This document shows positions 16,902 through 26,832 of a stretch of 64,000 bases of DNA, piece after piece. Made by a program: the position numbers and the translations under genes. Numbering within the stretch: the first letter of the stretch is position 1; every line of letters starts with the position of its first letter. The stretch is from Solidesulfovibrio carbinoliphilus subsp. oakridgensis (lineage in GTDB: Bacteria; Desulfobacterota; Desulfovibrionia; Desulfovibrionales; Desulfovibrionaceae). The stretch is from positions 4,038,696 through 4,102,695 of the forward strand of contig NZ_CM001368.1 in assembly GCF_000177215.2 (NCBI RefSeq), read 5' to 3'. The notes beneath the pieces are model-generated. The model saw only the letters and a program-made list of their open reading frames with translations. It was not told where the DNA came from and searched no databases.

Positions 16902-18899
16902 ATGGGCGTGCGACGCAAACTGTATCTGTTGCTCGGTGTGTGCGTGCTGGGATTTTGCTGCGCGTTTGCGGCGGATCGGATAGGAAGTTACTATGCCGCG
17001 AAATTCCAGGAGCTTGAAGGCCTGGCCGCCAATGCCTATCTGGAAATCCTGCAGGCCCGGCGCGAGGAGAAGAATTTCCTCATGCGCATGGACCCGGCCT
17101 ATATCGAGCCGGCCTTGCGCCATGCCGACAAGGTGCGGGACGACATCGGCCGCCTCTCCGGACTGGACGGGGCCCTGGCCGGCGAGGCCCGGGAGGCCCT
17201 GGCCGAGCTCGCCGCCTACCGCAAGGGTTTCGAGGAGCTGGTCGGGATTGCGCGGATCAAGGGATTTAACGAGAACGAAGGCCTGATGCGCGATTTCGTC
17301 TACGCCGCCCGGGATCTGGACGAAAAGTTCAAGCCCGTGACGGACAAGGATTTCCAGATCCTGCTGTTGACCATCCGCCGGCATGAGAAGAACTGGCAAC
17401 TGCGCGACGAGGCCGGCTACGTGGAAAAGGTGGCCGAGGGGGTCAAGCGCCTGGAGGCCATGGTCGCGGCCGATCCGGATCTGGCCGCGGACCGGAAAAA
17501 AAGTTTCGTGGCGGTCATCGATTCCTACCAGCGCAGCTTCAACGCCTACGTCGAGGCCAGCGCCAAGGCCAAGAAGGTCACCGAGGCCATGGTGGCGAGC
17601 GGCCGCGACCTCATGCCCCATTTCGAGAAGATCGAGGCCCATTACGCCGCCCGCCGGGCCGAGGTCCAGGGGCTGGTCGACGGGGCCCTGCTCGCGGTCC
17701 AGGCCGTGTTGGGACTGGCGGTGCTGGCCGTGATCCTGTGGATCATCCGGGGTATTACCGGTTCCCTGGCCGCCCTGGGGGGCTATTCCCGGCAGGTGGC
17801 CTCGGGCGACCTGGACGCCAGGCCGACCGGGCGTTTCGAGGCGGAATTCGCGGCCCTTCGCGACGACACCACGGCCATGGTCGACAATCTGAAAATCCAT
17901 ATGCGCGAGGTGGCGGACAAGCAGGCCGAGGCCACGCGGCAGGCCCAGGCCGCCGAAGAGGCCATGCGCGAAACGTTGCATAAGGAGGAGGAGCTGGCCC
18001 ACACCCTCTCGCGCATGCAGGCCGTGGCCGAGCAGGCCGGCGACATCTCGAAGCGGCTTTCGAGCGCCGCCCTTGAACTGTCGGCCCAGACCGAGCAGGC
18101 GGCCTCGGGCGTCGAACTGCAGCGCCGCCGGGTGGACGAAACCGCCGCCGCCATCGGCCAGATGAACGCCACCATCCTCGAAATCGCCTCCAATGCCGGC
18201 GCGGCCGCCCAAACGGCCGAAGAGACCCGCGACAACGCCACCACCGGGGCCGAGGTGGTCAGCCGGGCCGGCCAGTCCATGGCCAAGGTCAACGGCATCG
18301 CCACGGAACTCAAGGGCGACATGGCCAGCCTCGGCCAGGAGGCCGAGTCCATCGGCCAGGTCGTCGGCGTGATTAACGATATCGCGGACCAGACCAACCT
18401 GCTGGCGCTCAATGCCGCCATCGAGGCGGCCCGGGCCGGCGAGGCCGGGCGCGGTTTCGCGGTGGTGGCCGACGAGGTCAGAAAGCTCGCGGAAAAGACC
18501 ATGGTGGCCACCAAGGAAGTCGAGTCCCGCATCCGGGCCATCCAGGAGGCGGCCGGCCGCAACATCAAGAGCATGGACCAGGCGGTTTCGGCCGTGGCCG
18601 ACGCCAATTCCCTGGCCGGCCGGTCCGGGGAGGCCATCCGCGCCATCCTGGGCCATGCCGACGCCACCAGCTCCCAGGTCCAGTCCATCGCCGCCTCGGC
18701 CGAGGAGCAGTCCGCCGCGTCCGAGCAGATCAGCCGGGCCATTGGCGAAATCAACAAGGTGGCCGAGGACAACGTGGCCGGGGTGGACGCCTCCAGCCGG
18801 GCGGCCCACGCCCTGTCGAACATGGCCGAGGAGCTCAAGGACCTGATCGGCCGGCTGCGCGGCCACGAGGCCCGTCCGAAGATTCTGGCCGCGGCCTGA
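16902..18899 (+). CDS. Methyl-accepting chemotaxis protein
   Basis: This 665-residue receptor has TM1 at residues 7-25, an all-helical periplasmic domain (about 26-265, with the pattern of a four-helix sensor), TM2 around 266-286 ([13 protein letters not shown]), a HAMP domain and a long cytoplasmic coiled coil. The hairpin tip that binds CheA/CheW is intact ([19 protein letters not shown], then [18 protein letters not shown]). The ligand is unknown. The ATG at 16902 begins the membrane segment. The kinase and NtrC-like regulator follow on the same strand, and its own promoter looks sigma-54 dependent. Confidence 0.93.
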   Translation: MGVRRKLYLLLGVCVLGFCCAFAADRIGSYYAAKFQELEGLAANAYLEILQARREEKNFLMRMDPAYIEPALRHADKVRDDIGRLSGLDGALAGEAREALAELAAYRKGFEELVGIARIKGFNENEGLMRDFVYAARDLDEKFKPVTDKDFQILLLTIRRHEKNWQLRDEAGYVEKVAEGVKRLEAMVAADPDLAADRKKSFVAVIDSYQRSFNAYVEASAKAKKVTEAMVASGRDLMPHFEKIEAHYAARRAEVQGLVDGALLAVQAVLGLAVLAVILWIIRGITGSLAALGGYSRQVASGDLDARPTGRFEAEFAALRDDTTAMVDNLKIHMREVADKQAEATRQAQAAEEAMRETLHKEEELAHTLSRMQAVAEQAGDISKRLSSAALELSAQTEQAASGVELQRRRVDETAAAIGQMNATILEIASNAGAAAQTAEETRDNATTGAEVVSRAGQSMAKVNGIATELKGDMASLGQEAESIGQVVGVINDIADQTNLLALNAAIEAARAGEAGRGFAVVADEVRKLAEKTMVATKEVESRIRAIQEAAGRNIKSMDQAVSAVADANSLAGRSGEAIRAILGHADATSSQVQSIAASAEEQSAASEQISRAIGEINKVAEDNVAGVDASSRAAHALSNMAEELKDLIGRLRGHEARPKILAAA

Positions 18900-18957
18900 G
18901 TCCCGGCAAGCAGGAAACCTCGCTGCCCGGGCCGCGACCCGTTGCCACGGCCGGCCG

Positions 18958-18976
18958 GTCCCGGTAAGACCGGGAC
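18958..18976 (+). terminator. Stem-loop after the chemoreceptor gene
   Basis: GTCCCGGT pairs with ACCGGGAC around AAG, 58 bases after the stop and 72 before the kinase start. No T-run follows, so it is only a possible terminator. Confidence 0.35.
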
Positions 18977-19048
18977 GTCGCCCATGCCGGAGGCGATGCC
19001 CGGGCCGGCTCCCTCTGCCACCGGCCAACCGAGGACGCGAAAAGTTCC

Positions 19049-20563
19049 ATGACCGCCGCCACCGTTCCGGGACGCCCGGGACTTTCCCGCCTGGGCCTGC
19101 GGGCCAGGGTCTACCTGCTGCTCGGAAGCCTGCTTTTGGTCAACATGGCCGGTCCGGTCATCATGGTCTGGTACGCGGCCATGGCCCGCGACCTCTACAC
19201 GGCCACGGCCGACAAGGACCTGGCCGCCCTGACCGCCGCCCATGAACTCGAAAACGCCCTTTTGAACCAGAAAGGCTACGCCACTTATTATTACCTCAGC
19301 CGCGACCCGTCCTGGATCGGCAAGCTGAGCGAGAGCCGCCGGACGTTCGCCCTGTGGCTCGAACGCATCCGCCAGGACGTGGACGCCCCCGAGCCGACCG
19401 AGCTCCTCGAAGCCATCACGGCGGCCTACAAGGAGTATTCGGCGGCCAAGGACAATGTCATCGACCTCTACCAGCAGGGGAGGGAGGAGGCGGCCAAGAA
19501 CCAGCACTGGGCCGTGCGCGACGATTTCGACGGCCTGCGCGACCTGTGCGACCGGTTCAAGGAGTTCTACCGGGCCCGCATGCGCCAGACCGGCCTGGTC
19601 TACCTGGAGCGCACGGACCTGGTCATGGGCGTGGCCGTGATCGGCGTGGTCATAAACGCCACCCTGGGCTTTTTCCTGGCCTACGTCCTGGTCGGCCAGA
19701 TCCTGGACCCCATCCGGCGGCTGGCCCGGGGCGACCGGGGCAAGGGGGCCATGGCGGGCGTTTCCGACGAGGTCAAGGCCATCGGCCAGAAGTTTCGCGA
19801 CCTCGAAAAGGACGTGGACCAGGCCCACCTGGACCTGGAGCAGAGCCGGGGCCACCTCATGCAGTCGGAAAAGCTGGCCATGGCCGGCCGGCTGGCCGCG
19901 GGCGTGGCCCACACCATCCGAAATCCGCTGACCTCGGTTAAGATGCGCCTTTTCTCCCTGGAGCGCGGCCTCAAGCTCGATCCCTCCCAGCAGGAGGACT
20001 TCGAGGTCATTGCCGAGGAGATCGGGCACATCGATACCATCGTGCGCAACTTCCTGGAGTTCGCCCGGCCCCCGAAGTTGACGGCCCAGCCGGTCGGCCT
20101 TTCGGACGTGGTGGACACGGCGCTCGTCCTCTTGAAGCACCGCCTGGAGTCCTACAACGTGGAGGTCACCGTGGACCGCTCCCGGCCCCTGCCGGAGATA
20201 AGCGCCGACCCGGACCAGTTGAAGGAGGCCCTGGTCAATCTGGTCCTCAATGCCTGCGAGGCCATGGTCGAGGGCGGCTCCATCCGCATCCGCGAGGAGG
20301 TGGGCCTTTTGGAACCTTACGGCCACGTCCTGGCCGTGCGGGTGACGGACAGCGGCCCGGGCGTGCCGCCGGGGTTGGTCGAACGGATCTTCCAGCCGTT
20401 TTTCACCACCAAGGGCGAGGGGTCGGGCCTTGGCCTCCCCATTGTCAAACGGATCGTGGAGGAGCATGGCGGGTGGATCACGGTCCAGTCCCCGGAAGGG
20501 CGCGGGGCCACCTTCACCATGGTCTTTCCGTACGAGGGGGAGCGGGGATGGCACAGGGCATAG
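19049..20563 (+). CDS. Membrane sensor histidine kinase (NtrB-type)
   Basis: The 504-residue kinase has TM1 at about 19-42, a periplasmic helical domain to about 192, TM2 at about 193-217, then a linker and the HisKA dimer domain. The phospho-accepting His lies at about residue 288 in AAGVAHTIRNPLTSVK. The ATPase domain has the N box NLVLNACEAM, G1 DSGPGVPPG and G2 GSGLGLPIVKRI. The periplasmic part resembles the helical sensor of the chemoreceptor upstream. The NtrC-type regulator starts a few dozen bases after its stop, so the two are partners by position. Confidence 0.93.
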   Translation: MTAATVPGRPGLSRLGLRARVYLLLGSLLLVNMAGPVIMVWYAAMARDLYTATADKDLAALTAAHELENALLNQKGYATYYYLSRDPSWIGKLSESRRTFALWLERIRQDVDAPEPTELLEAITAAYKEYSAAKDNVIDLYQQGREEAAKNQHWAVRDDFDGLRDLCDRFKEFYRARMRQTGLVYLERTDLVMGVAVIGVVINATLGFFLAYVLVGQILDPIRRLARGDRGKGAMAGVSDEVKAIGQKFRDLEKDVDQAHLDLEQSRGHLMQSEKLAMAGRLAAGVAHTIRNPLTSVKMRLFSLERGLKLDPSQQEDFEVIAEEIGHIDTIVRNFLEFARPPKLTAQPVGLSDVVDTALVLLKHRLESYNVEVTVDRSRPLPEISADPDQLKEALVNLVLNACEAMVEGGSIRIREEVGLLEPYGHVLAVRVTDSGPGVPPGLVERIFQPFFTTKGEGSGLGLPIVKRIVEEHGGWITVQSPEGRGATFTMVFPYEGERGWHRA

Positions 20564-20620
20564 GGGCGGCGCCCGGGACCGGCAACGGTGCTTGCGCCGC
20601 CGGCGTTTCGGAGCCCCGCC

Positions 20621-22069
20621 GTGGATAGCCGCACGGCCCAGATTCTCATCGTCGACGACGATCACCAGTTGCGCCAGAGCTTCGAACGGCTGCTTGCGGC
20701 CGAGGGCTACGCGGTGCGCACCGCCTCCTCGGGCGAGGCCGGCATCCTGGCCGTGCGCGAGGCCGTGCCCGACCTCGTGGTCATGGACGTGCGCATGCCC
20801 GGCATCTCGGGACTCGAGGCCTACGCCGCCATGCGCGAGTTCGAGCCCAGGCTGCCGGTCATCATCATGACGGCCTTTGGCACCACGGACATTGCCATCG
20901 AGGCCACCAAGATGGGGGCCTACGACTACATCCTCAAGCCCTTCGACATCCCGGAGATCCTCAAGCTGATCGAAAAGGCCGTGGCCGCCGGCCGGTCCAT
21001 GCGCAGCCGGGTGGCCGTGGGCGAGGAGGGGGAGGCGGCCGTGGCGGCCGACGCCATCATCGGCCGCAGCCAGGCCATGCAGGACCTCTACAAGGCCATC
21101 GGCCGGGCCGCGCCCACCGACGCCACGGTGCTCATCCGGGGCGAATCCGGCACCGGCAAGGAGCTGGTGGCCCGGGCCGTGTACCAGCATTCGCTGCGGG
21201 CGGACAAACCGTTTCTGGTCATAAACTGCGTGGCCATCCCGGAAACGCTGCTCGAATCCGAACTGTTCGGCTACGAGAAGGGGGCGTTCACCGGAGCCAC
21301 CGGCCGCAAGGTGGGCAAGATCGAGCAGGCCAACCGGGGCACGGTCTTTCTGGACGAGATCGGCGACATGCCGCTGTCGATCCAGGCCAAGATCCTGCGC
21401 CTCTTGCAGGAGCAAAACGTCGAGCGTCTGGGCGGCCGGCAGGTCATCCCGGTCGACGTCCGCATCATCGCGGCCACCAACCGGGACCTGGAGGCCGCCG
21501 TCCGGGCCGGGCAGTTCCGCGAGGACCTCTACTATCGCCTGAAGGTCGTGACCATGGCCATGCCGCCCCTGCGGGAGCGGCCGGGCGACATCCCGCTTCT
21601 TGTCCGCTATTTCCTGGCCCGGTATTCCCGGGAGATGGGCCAGCCCGACCCCGGCGTCTCGGACGAGGCCATGGCGCTTTTGACCACCCAGCCCTGGCCG
21701 GGCAATGTCCGGGAGCTCGGCAACACCGTCAAGAAGGCGCTCATCTTCAACCTCGGCGCGCCCCTTGGCCCGGACGAGGTCCAGAAGGCCTCGGGCGAGC
21801 CGCTGCGGGGGGGCGGTCCGGCCGAGGCCGATCCGGGCGATTCCCTGGCCCGGTACGTCCGCCGGGAACTCGCCTCCGGCCGGGAAAGCCTTTTCGAGGA
21901 CCTCATGGACCGTTTTGGCCTCCTCGTCATCCGCGAGGCCTTGGAAGCCACCGGCGGCAACCGTTCCCAGGCGGCCCGGCTCCTTGGCCTGTCCCGGCCG
22001 ACGCTTTTGGCCAAGATCGAAAAGTACGGCCTTCGCATCGAATCGCGCGTGCGCCAATCCGATTCCTGA
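20621..22069 (+). CDS. Sigma-54-dependent response regulator (NtrC family)
   Basis: It has three domains in the usual order. The receiver (about 1-120) has its phospho-accepting Asp in VVMDVRMPG. The AAA+ activator domain has Walker A GESGTGKE, the sigma-54 loop [14 protein letters not shown] and Walker [11 protein letters not shown] Fis-type helix-turn-helix closes the chain ([19 protein letters not shown]). It turns on sigma-54 promoters when phosphorylated by the neighbouring kinase. I chose GTG at 20621 because of GGAG 8 bases upstream; GTG at 20588 is possible. A sigma-54 promoter lies 140 bases after its stop and is the obvious target. Confidence 0.94.
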   Translation: MDSRTAQILIVDDDHQLRQSFERLLAAEGYAVRTASSGEAGILAVREAVPDLVVMDVRMPGISGLEAYAAMREFEPRLPVIIMTAFGTTDIAIEATKMGAYDYILKPFDIPEILKLIEKAVAAGRSMRSRVAVGEEGEAAVAADAIIGRSQAMQDLYKAIGRAAPTDATVLIRGESGTGKELVARAVYQHSLRADKPFLVINCVAIPETLLESELFGYEKGAFTGATGRKVGKIEQANRGTVFLDEIGDMPLSIQAKILRLLQEQNVERLGGRQVIPVDVRIIAATNRDLEAAVRAGQFREDLYYRLKVVTMAMPPLRERPGDIPLLVRYFLARYSREMGQPDPGVSDEAMALLTTQPWPGNVRELGNTVKKALIFNLGAPLGPDEVQKASGEPLRGGGPAEADPGDSLARYVRRELASGRESLFEDLMDRFGLLVIREALEATGGNRSQAARLLGLSRPTLLAKIEKYGLRIESRVRQSDS

Positions 22070-22207
22070 CCCTCCCCTCCGCCTTCTTTTACAAACCGTA
22101 AAGATTGCTGACAGGCTCTCCCGGACAAGCCCCGGGAGACGCGGCATCGGCGGCGGCAAAAGACTTTTAATTCCAGTCTATTGATGCGTCTGTGCCCCCG
22201 GTCTTTT

Positions 22208-22224
22208 TTGGCACGGGAGTTGCG
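22208..22224 (+). promoter_or_regulatory. Sigma-54 promoter of the receiver-TauE operon
   Basis: TTGGCACGGGAGTTGCG matches the -24/-12 consensus TGGCACG-N4-TTGC fully, with GG at 22210-22211 and GC at 22222-22223. Transcription should begin near 22235, just before the receiver gene. The gene directly upstream encodes a sigma-54 activator. A hairpin (TCTCCCGG with CCGGGAGA, about 22117-22139) after that gene may end its transcript. Confidence 0.85.
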
Positions 22225-22258
22225 ATATGGCGGCTAAACCTTGTCATGGAGCGTGGTT

Positions 22259-22636
22259 GTGAAGTGTGCGGGGGCAACGCTTGTTATCGCCGAGAGAAAC
22301 GCCAACATCCGGGAGCTCTTGCGCCGGGAATTCGGCCGCGAGGGCTATGCCGTGCTGACGGCGGGCTCGGGCGCCGAGGTCCTCGCGCACCTGGCCGCCC
22401 CGGCGTCGGCCGATCTGCTCGTCCTCGATGCCGAGATCGGCGATCCGCAAGGCGGCTCCCTTGTCCCGCATGTCACCCGTCTCTACCCTCTGCTGCCCGT
22501 GGTGCTGCACGTGTTTCCCGGCTTCGAGGCCGAGGCCGGCGCGACCGGCGTGGTCCGGGTGGAGAAAGAGGGTGATTTCGAACGTCTCAAGCGCACGGTG
22601 CGCCGGGTGCTGGGAGAATGCGGCGGCGCCGGCTGA
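22259..22636 (+). CDS. Stand-alone receiver-like protein
   Basis: This 125-residue protein folds like a response-regulator receiver domain with no output domain. ATLVIAERNANIRELLRREF is the first strand and helix, and DLLVLDAEIGD holds the candidate phospho-Asp. The usual acidic pair after strand 1 is reduced (AERN) and the C-terminal Lys is in VRVEKEGDF, so phosphorylation is uncertain. GTG at 22259 follows GGAG at good spacing; TTG at 22241 is the alternative. It is the first gene behind the sigma-54 promoter and precedes the TauE permease by 107 bases. Confidence 0.65.
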   Translation: MKCAGATLVIAERNANIRELLRREFGREGYAVLTAGSGAEVLAHLAAPASADLLVLDAEIGDPQGGSLVPHVTRLYPLLPVVLHVFPGFEAEAGATGVVRVEKEGDFERLKRTVRRVLGECGGAG

Positions 22637-22743
22637 CCAGGCGGGGAAGGCAAGGAAACGGACGGGTTTGATCGTCGCGAGGTAGGGGTTGTCGCGCGAC
22701 GCGACACGCGCGAAACGGCACTTTCAAAACGGAGGAAGCGAAA

Positions 22744-24003
22744 ATGGGGTTCGGCAGACAGGTCTATGAATTCCTCAAGGCGGCGTCCATCGCGCACGCC
22801 CAGTGGGACATGGAAGTTTCCACGTCCATTCTTAAGAACAGGAAAAAGCTCCTTTTCCTCATGATCCTGGCCCTGCCCATCCTGGCAGTGTCCTTTGTCG
22901 AGGCCAGCGACTTCATCGGCAGCAAGACCGCCTACGGGCCGGCCTTCTACACCACCCAGATCTTTCTGGTGTCCATCGCCGTCGGCCTGGCCGCCGGCCT
23001 TATCACCGGCTGCATCGGCGCGGGCGGCGGCTTCATCATCACCCCGGCGCTGATGGCCGCGGGCGTCAAGGGCATCCTGGCCGTCGGCACCGACCTCTTT
23101 CACATCTTTGCCAAGGCCATCATGGGCACGGCCGTGCACAAAAAGCTCGGCAACGTCTCGGGCAAGCTGGCCATCGCCTTCCTGGTCGGCTCCGGCGGCG
23201 GCACGTTCATCGGCGGCGCCATCAACAAGGGCCTTTACAACAAAGATCCGCTCCTTTCCGAATTCTTCATCAGCTCCATCTACGCCGTGCTGCTCGGGTT
23301 CCTCGGTTTCTACGCCCTGTTCGACTTCCTGCGGGCCAGCCGCAAGGAGAGCGGCAGCGACGCCCACGGCGGCAGCCACGGCGGACCGGCCGGCGTCACC
23401 GGCATGGCGCTCAAGCTGCAAAACCTCAACATCGCCCCCATGATCACCTTCGACGAGGACTTCGTGCCCGGCGGCAAGCGGATCTCGGGCTGGATCGTGG
23501 CCGCGGGCGGCATGATCGTCGGCATCCTGGCCGCGCTCATGGGCGTCGGCGGCGGCTTCGTCACCTTCCCCATGTTCGTCTACGTCTTCGGCGTGTCCTC
23601 CATGACCACGGTCGGCACGGACATCCTCCAGATCATCTTCACCGCCGGCCTCGGCGCCATCGCCCAGTACGCCATCTACGGCTACGTGTTCTACACCCTG
23701 GCCATGGGCATGCTGCTCGGTTCGCTTTTGGGCATCCAGGTCGGGGCCCTGACCACCAAGGTGGTCAAGGGCATCCACATCCGCGGCTTTTACGCCATGT
23801 CCATCATCGCCGGCTTCATCAACCGGGTGGCCACCCTGCCCAAGAAGTTCGTGGAACTCGAATACCTGAACATGTCCAAGGAACTGGTCAACGGCATCGA
23901 ATACGTCGGCAACATCGTGTTCTGGATCGTGGTCGCCCTCTTCGGCGCGTGGGTCATCGGCAAGTTCATCGTCAATATCGGCGCCTTGCGCCAGGAGGGA
24001 TAA
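22744..24003 (+). CDS. TauE/SafE family (DUF81) membrane permease
   Basis: The 419-residue protein shows two repeats of a hydrophobic bundle, each with the glycine-rich TauE/SafE signature (GLITGCIGAGGGFIITPAL and ILAALMGVGGGFVTFPM). About eight membrane helices are visible. Family members export sulfite, sulfoacetate or other organosulfur anions. In a sulfate reducer, sulfite or sulfate movement is a reasonable guess but not shown. A cytoplasmic N-terminal tail of about 35 residues precedes the first helix. The ribosome site GGAGGAAG is strong. A partner membrane protein gene follows after 3 bases. Confidence 0.88.
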   Translation: MGFGRQVYEFLKAASIAHAQWDMEVSTSILKNRKKLLFLMILALPILAVSFVEASDFIGSKTAYGPAFYTTQIFLVSIAVGLAAGLITGCIGAGGGFIITPALMAAGVKGILAVGTDLFHIFAKAIMGTAVHKKLGNVSGKLAIAFLVGSGGGTFIGGAINKGLYNKDPLLSEFFISSIYAVLLGFLGFYALFDFLRASRKESGSDAHGGSHGGPAGVTGMALKLQNLNIAPMITFDEDFVPGGKRISGWIVAAGGMIVGILAALMGVGGGFVTFPMFVYVFGVSSMTTVGTDILQIIFTAGLGAIAQYAIYGYVFYTLAMGMLLGSLLGIQVGALTTKVVKGIHIRGFYAMSIIAGFINRVATLPKKFVELEYLNMSKELVNGIEYVGNIVFWIVVALFGAWVIGKFIVNIGALRQEG

Positions 24004-24006
24004 GGC

Positions 24007-24720
24007 ATGCTTATCAGGGATAAAAAGCTCTTTGCCAAGGGCGCGATGTTGATGCTGTCCTTTCTCGTGGTCTTCCTGCTCATCTTCTCACCGATCTTCC
24101 CGGGCGGGGTGAACGGACTGCATTTCTCCGACGACCTTTTCAACAAGCTGTCCAAGGGATCGTCCTACTTCATTCCCGAGGTTGCCAAGGCTGTGAAGCC
24201 GTTTGAAGGCAAGCAGATCAGTGTCGAGGTGAAGCCCAAAAGCGCCGAGGACCTGAAGATCGCCCAGGCGCTTCTGGCCAAGGTCGGCGCCACGGCCGAG
24301 GTCAAGGGCGAAATGCTGGGCGTTTCCTGCGACCTCGGCGCCATACTCGGCAAGGTCGTGGCCGACGCCGACCTGCTCTACAAGGACGACGCCAAACCCC
24401 TGACCGACGCCTACGGCATGGACGGCAAGGTGGCCATGAAGGGCTGGTGGTCGTTGCTCTCCTCCATGATCAAGCCGCTGCAAAAGGCCAAGCAGATCGA
24501 GGAAGCCAACGTCGTCAATATGGTCAACCAGAAGGCCATCGAACCGGCCTACAACTTCTACGGCATCCCGGCCGAGAGTATCATGACCAAGATCCCGACC
24601 GTGGCCGGTCTGCTCATCTTCTACGTCCTCTACACCATGTGGTATGGCTATGCCATTTTCGACATGTTCGGCGGCATAGGCCTGTCCATGAGCAAGTCCA
24701 AGATCAAGAAGGAAGCGTAA
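24007..24720 (+). CDS. Unknown membrane protein paired with the TauE permease
   Basis: The 237-residue protein has one helix near each end (about 12-32, MLMLSFLVVFLLIFSPIF, and about 200-222, LLIFYVLYTMWYGYAIF). Between them lies a soluble domain of about 165 residues, probably on the periplasmic side, rich in Lys and Ala with predicted mixed structure. I do not recognise the family. It starts 3 bases after the permease stop and is followed by a strong terminator, so it is certainly co-expressed and probably works with the permease. Confidence 0.75.
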   Translation: MLIRDKKLFAKGAMLMLSFLVVFLLIFSPIFPGGVNGLHFSDDLFNKLSKGSSYFIPEVAKAVKPFEGKQISVEVKPKSAEDLKIAQALLAKVGATAEVKGEMLGVSCDLGAILGKVVADADLLYKDDAKPLTDAYGMDGKVAMKGWWSLLSSMIKPLQKAKQIEEANVVNMVNQKAIEPAYNFYGIPAESIMTKIPTVAGLLIFYVLYTMWYGYAIFDMFGGIGLSMSKSKIKKEA

Positions 24721-24739
24721 CCCCCGCCTTCCTCTCCGG

Positions 24740-24783
24740 CGACACCCCGGCCCGCTGCAGCGGGCCGGGGTGTCGTTTTTTTT
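24740..24783 (+). terminator. Strong intrinsic terminator ending the TauE operon
   Basis: An 18-base perfect stem (24740-24757 with 24758-24775; a 36-base palindrome beginning CGACACCCCGG) is followed directly by eight T. It closes the sigma-54 operon. The next 249 bases (24784-25032) hold no gene that I can support. Confidence 0.93.
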
Positions 24784-25032
24784 GCGCGCACCAAAAGCGG
24801 GAAGCCCGCCGGGGCAAGGTGGCCGGCGCGGCAGGGGCCTCGGAAGCGGGTCAGGCCAGGCAAACCGGCCGGCCCATGCCGTCGCGGCATGCCCGCCGGG
24901 ACGGGGGCGTGGCCCGGGAACGGGCGGAAAAGCGGGGAGGCAACGGAAGCCGGACGGCACAGGCCGGCCGCCGGCGGCGACGGACCGGCCGGTTCGGGGG
25001 AAAGCGAGTCCGGGAATCCCGGGAGGGGGGCG

Positions 25033-25431
25033 TTATTCGAGGACGCCGAGATTTTTGAGCAGGTGGAGCAGCATGTGCTTGTCGATGGGCTTTGGCACGT
25101 AGGAGGTGGCCCCGCCCTTGTAATAGGCTTCCACCACGTTTTTCGGGTCGTCCAGGGCCGTGGTCATGACGACCTTGGCCTCCTTGGCCGGGAGGATGCC
25201 CCGTTCCTTTTCGATGGCCCGGATCTTTTTAAGCGCCGTCTGCCCGTCCATCTCGGGCATCATGATGTCCATGCAGATCAGGTCATAGGGATTGTCGTCG
25301 TCAAGGGACTGGTTGAAGGCCTGGAGGGCCTCCAGGCCGTTGACCGCGATGTCGACTTCGCCAAAGGGGCCGAGAATCTTCTGGAGGATCTTCCTGCTGG
25401 TGAAATCATCCTCGACAACCAACACGCGCAT
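25033..25431 (-). CDS. Single-domain response regulator (CheY-like)
   Basis: This 132-residue receiver has the acidic pair in LVVEDD, the phospho-Asp in ICMDIMMPEMDG, the conserved Thr in MTTALD and the Lys in VPKPID, so it should be active. It has no output domain. The ATG at 25431 is preceded by GGAGG at good spacing (the upstream ATG at 25443 overlaps that site). It is the usual form of the stand-alone regulators used in chemotaxis or sporulation-type relays; the partner kinase is not evident here. Confidence 0.9.
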   Translation of the reverse strand: MRVLVVEDDFTSRKILQKILGPFGEVDIAVNGLEALQAFNQSLDDDNPYDLICMDIMMPEMDGQTALKKIRAIEKERGILPAKEAKVVMTTALDDPKNVVEAYYKGGATSYVPKPIDKHMLLHLLKNLGVLE

Positions 25432-25643
25432 CAATGCCTCCATGACCAGACGTCTTCCCAAAAGGGCCGGCATGGGGCCATTGGGGAGGGGCGCGCGAGG
25501 ATATTCGCGAAACGCCCAAGTCTGCTTCTTGTAGGCGCAACCCCGGGAAAAGGCAATGCATCCGAGCCCGGCAGGCACCTTGCAACGCGTCAAAATCCCG
25601 AGTAAGTCTTAAGAGATGCGCAAATGCGCCTATGGAGCATCTT

Positions 25644-25922
25644 ATGGGTTTTTTCAGCGGCCTGGTGTTTTGGGCCTCGAGCGCCGTGGAACCGAGCTGG
25701 CATAAGACCTGGCCGTTCGGCCCGGGACTCGAAGAGGGATTTTTTTCCGTCGTGCTCAAGGGCCTTTTCATCGCGGCCATCCTCGGCGGCATGGCTTGGC
25801 TCCTGCGCTTCCTGTTCGGGCCGGGCGGGCCGCTGCGCGACAAGGAGTTCGACGAGCCCGATCCCGAACTCCCGAAGAAGGACGAAAAAAAGGACGGGCA
25901 CGAAGACCACGACCGGCCCTAG
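25644..25922 (+). CDS. Small membrane protein of unknown function
   Basis: The protein has 92 residues, with an N-terminal hydrophobic stretch, a clear membrane helix at about 37-55 (LKGLFIAAILGGMAWLLRFL) and a highly charged C-terminal tail rich in Asp, Glu, Lys and His. GGAG sits 6 bases before the ATG at 25644. I do not recognise the family. It stands between a minus-strand regulator and the HD gene. Confidence 0.6.
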   Translation: MGFFSGLVFWASSAVEPSWHKTWPFGPGLEEGFFSVVLKGLFIAAILGGMAWLLRFLFGPGGPLRDKEFDEPDPELPKKDEKKDGHEDHDRP

Positions 25923-26031
25923 GGTCGGGCCCGCGGAATCCGTGCAGGGGATTTCGAAAGCCACGCCTGGGGACAATTGCTTTTTTTCTTAAAAAAGAAG
26001 GTCATGTCTTTTAGGGGACAGGGCACGCGCC

Positions 26032-26817
26032 ATGATTGACCGGCTGCTCGCATGGTTCGATGATTTCGTGGCCGGCTGCGCCATGGCGGAGCCGGCCGAT
26101 GCCGCGCGCCTGGAACTCAAGCGCCGCCACTGCCGGCTGGTCATGGACGAGGCCCGGGAGCAGGCCCTGGAGTTGAACCTTTCGCCGCGCCTAGTCAGGC
26201 TGGCCACCGTGGCCGGACTGGTCCACGACACGGGCAGATTCCCCCAATACCAGCGCTACCGGACCTTCCGGGACGCCGACAGCGCCAACCACGCCGTCCT
26301 CGGGGCCATCGCCCTGGCCCGCCACCACGGCCTGGCCGGGCTCCCGGACCGGGACCGCCGGCTCGTGCGCCTGGCCGTCGTCGCCCACAACCGGCGGACC
26401 ATCCCCCGGGCGGTTCTTGGCGGCGATCCGGAGGCCCTGACGCTTGTCCGCATCGTGCGCGACGCCGACAAGCTCGACATCGCCCGGATCATGATCGAGC
26501 ATTTCAAGGCTCCAAGCGACAAGGACGACGTGGTCTTCCTCGGCCTCCCCGACATCCCGGACCGCTACAACCCCGACGTCCTCGCCGACATCGAGGCCGG
26601 CCGCATCGGGAACTACGCCGCCATGGGCACGACCAACGATTTCGCCCTGCTGCTTTTAAGCTGGATCAACGACATGGCCTTTCCCCGGACCCGGCGGCTT
26701 TTCTTCGAGCGCGGCCACGTCCGGGAACTCTTCGACGTCTTGCCCGGCCTGCCGGCCCTTCGCGCCTTCAAGGACCGCTACCACGACCGCTTCGGGCCAA
26801 GCGCCCCCGCAGCGTAA
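26032..26817 (+). CDS. HD-domain metal-dependent phosphohydrolase
   Basis: The 261-residue protein has the HD signature: a first His near HCRLV, LVHDTGRFPQY as the HD pair, HH in LARHHGLAG, and a late Asp in VRDADKLDIARI. Such proteins cut phosphate mono- or diesters of nucleotides. No partner domain is present, so the substrate cannot be named. It is followed after 15 bases by the receiver-TPR gene and they may form an operon. Confidence 0.85.
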   Translation: MIDRLLAWFDDFVAGCAMAEPADAARLELKRRHCRLVMDEAREQALELNLSPRLVRLATVAGLVHDTGRFPQYQRYRTFRDADSANHAVLGAIALARHHGLAGLPDRDRRLVRLAVVAHNRRTIPRAVLGGDPEALTLVRIVRDADKLDIARIMIEHFKAPSDKDDVVFLGLPDIPDRYNPDVLADIEAGRIGNYAAMGTTNDFALLLLSWINDMAFPRTRRLFFERGHVRELFDVLPGLPALRAFKDRYHDRFGPSAPAA

Positions 26818-26832
26818 CACGAGGGCGTCGCC

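Noticed and set aside
17783..22159. A 1458-codon opening on the minus strand
   Set aside because: It is the mirror of the chemoreceptor, kinase and regulator genes, all with clear domains on the plus strand. Long false openings are normal at this GC content.
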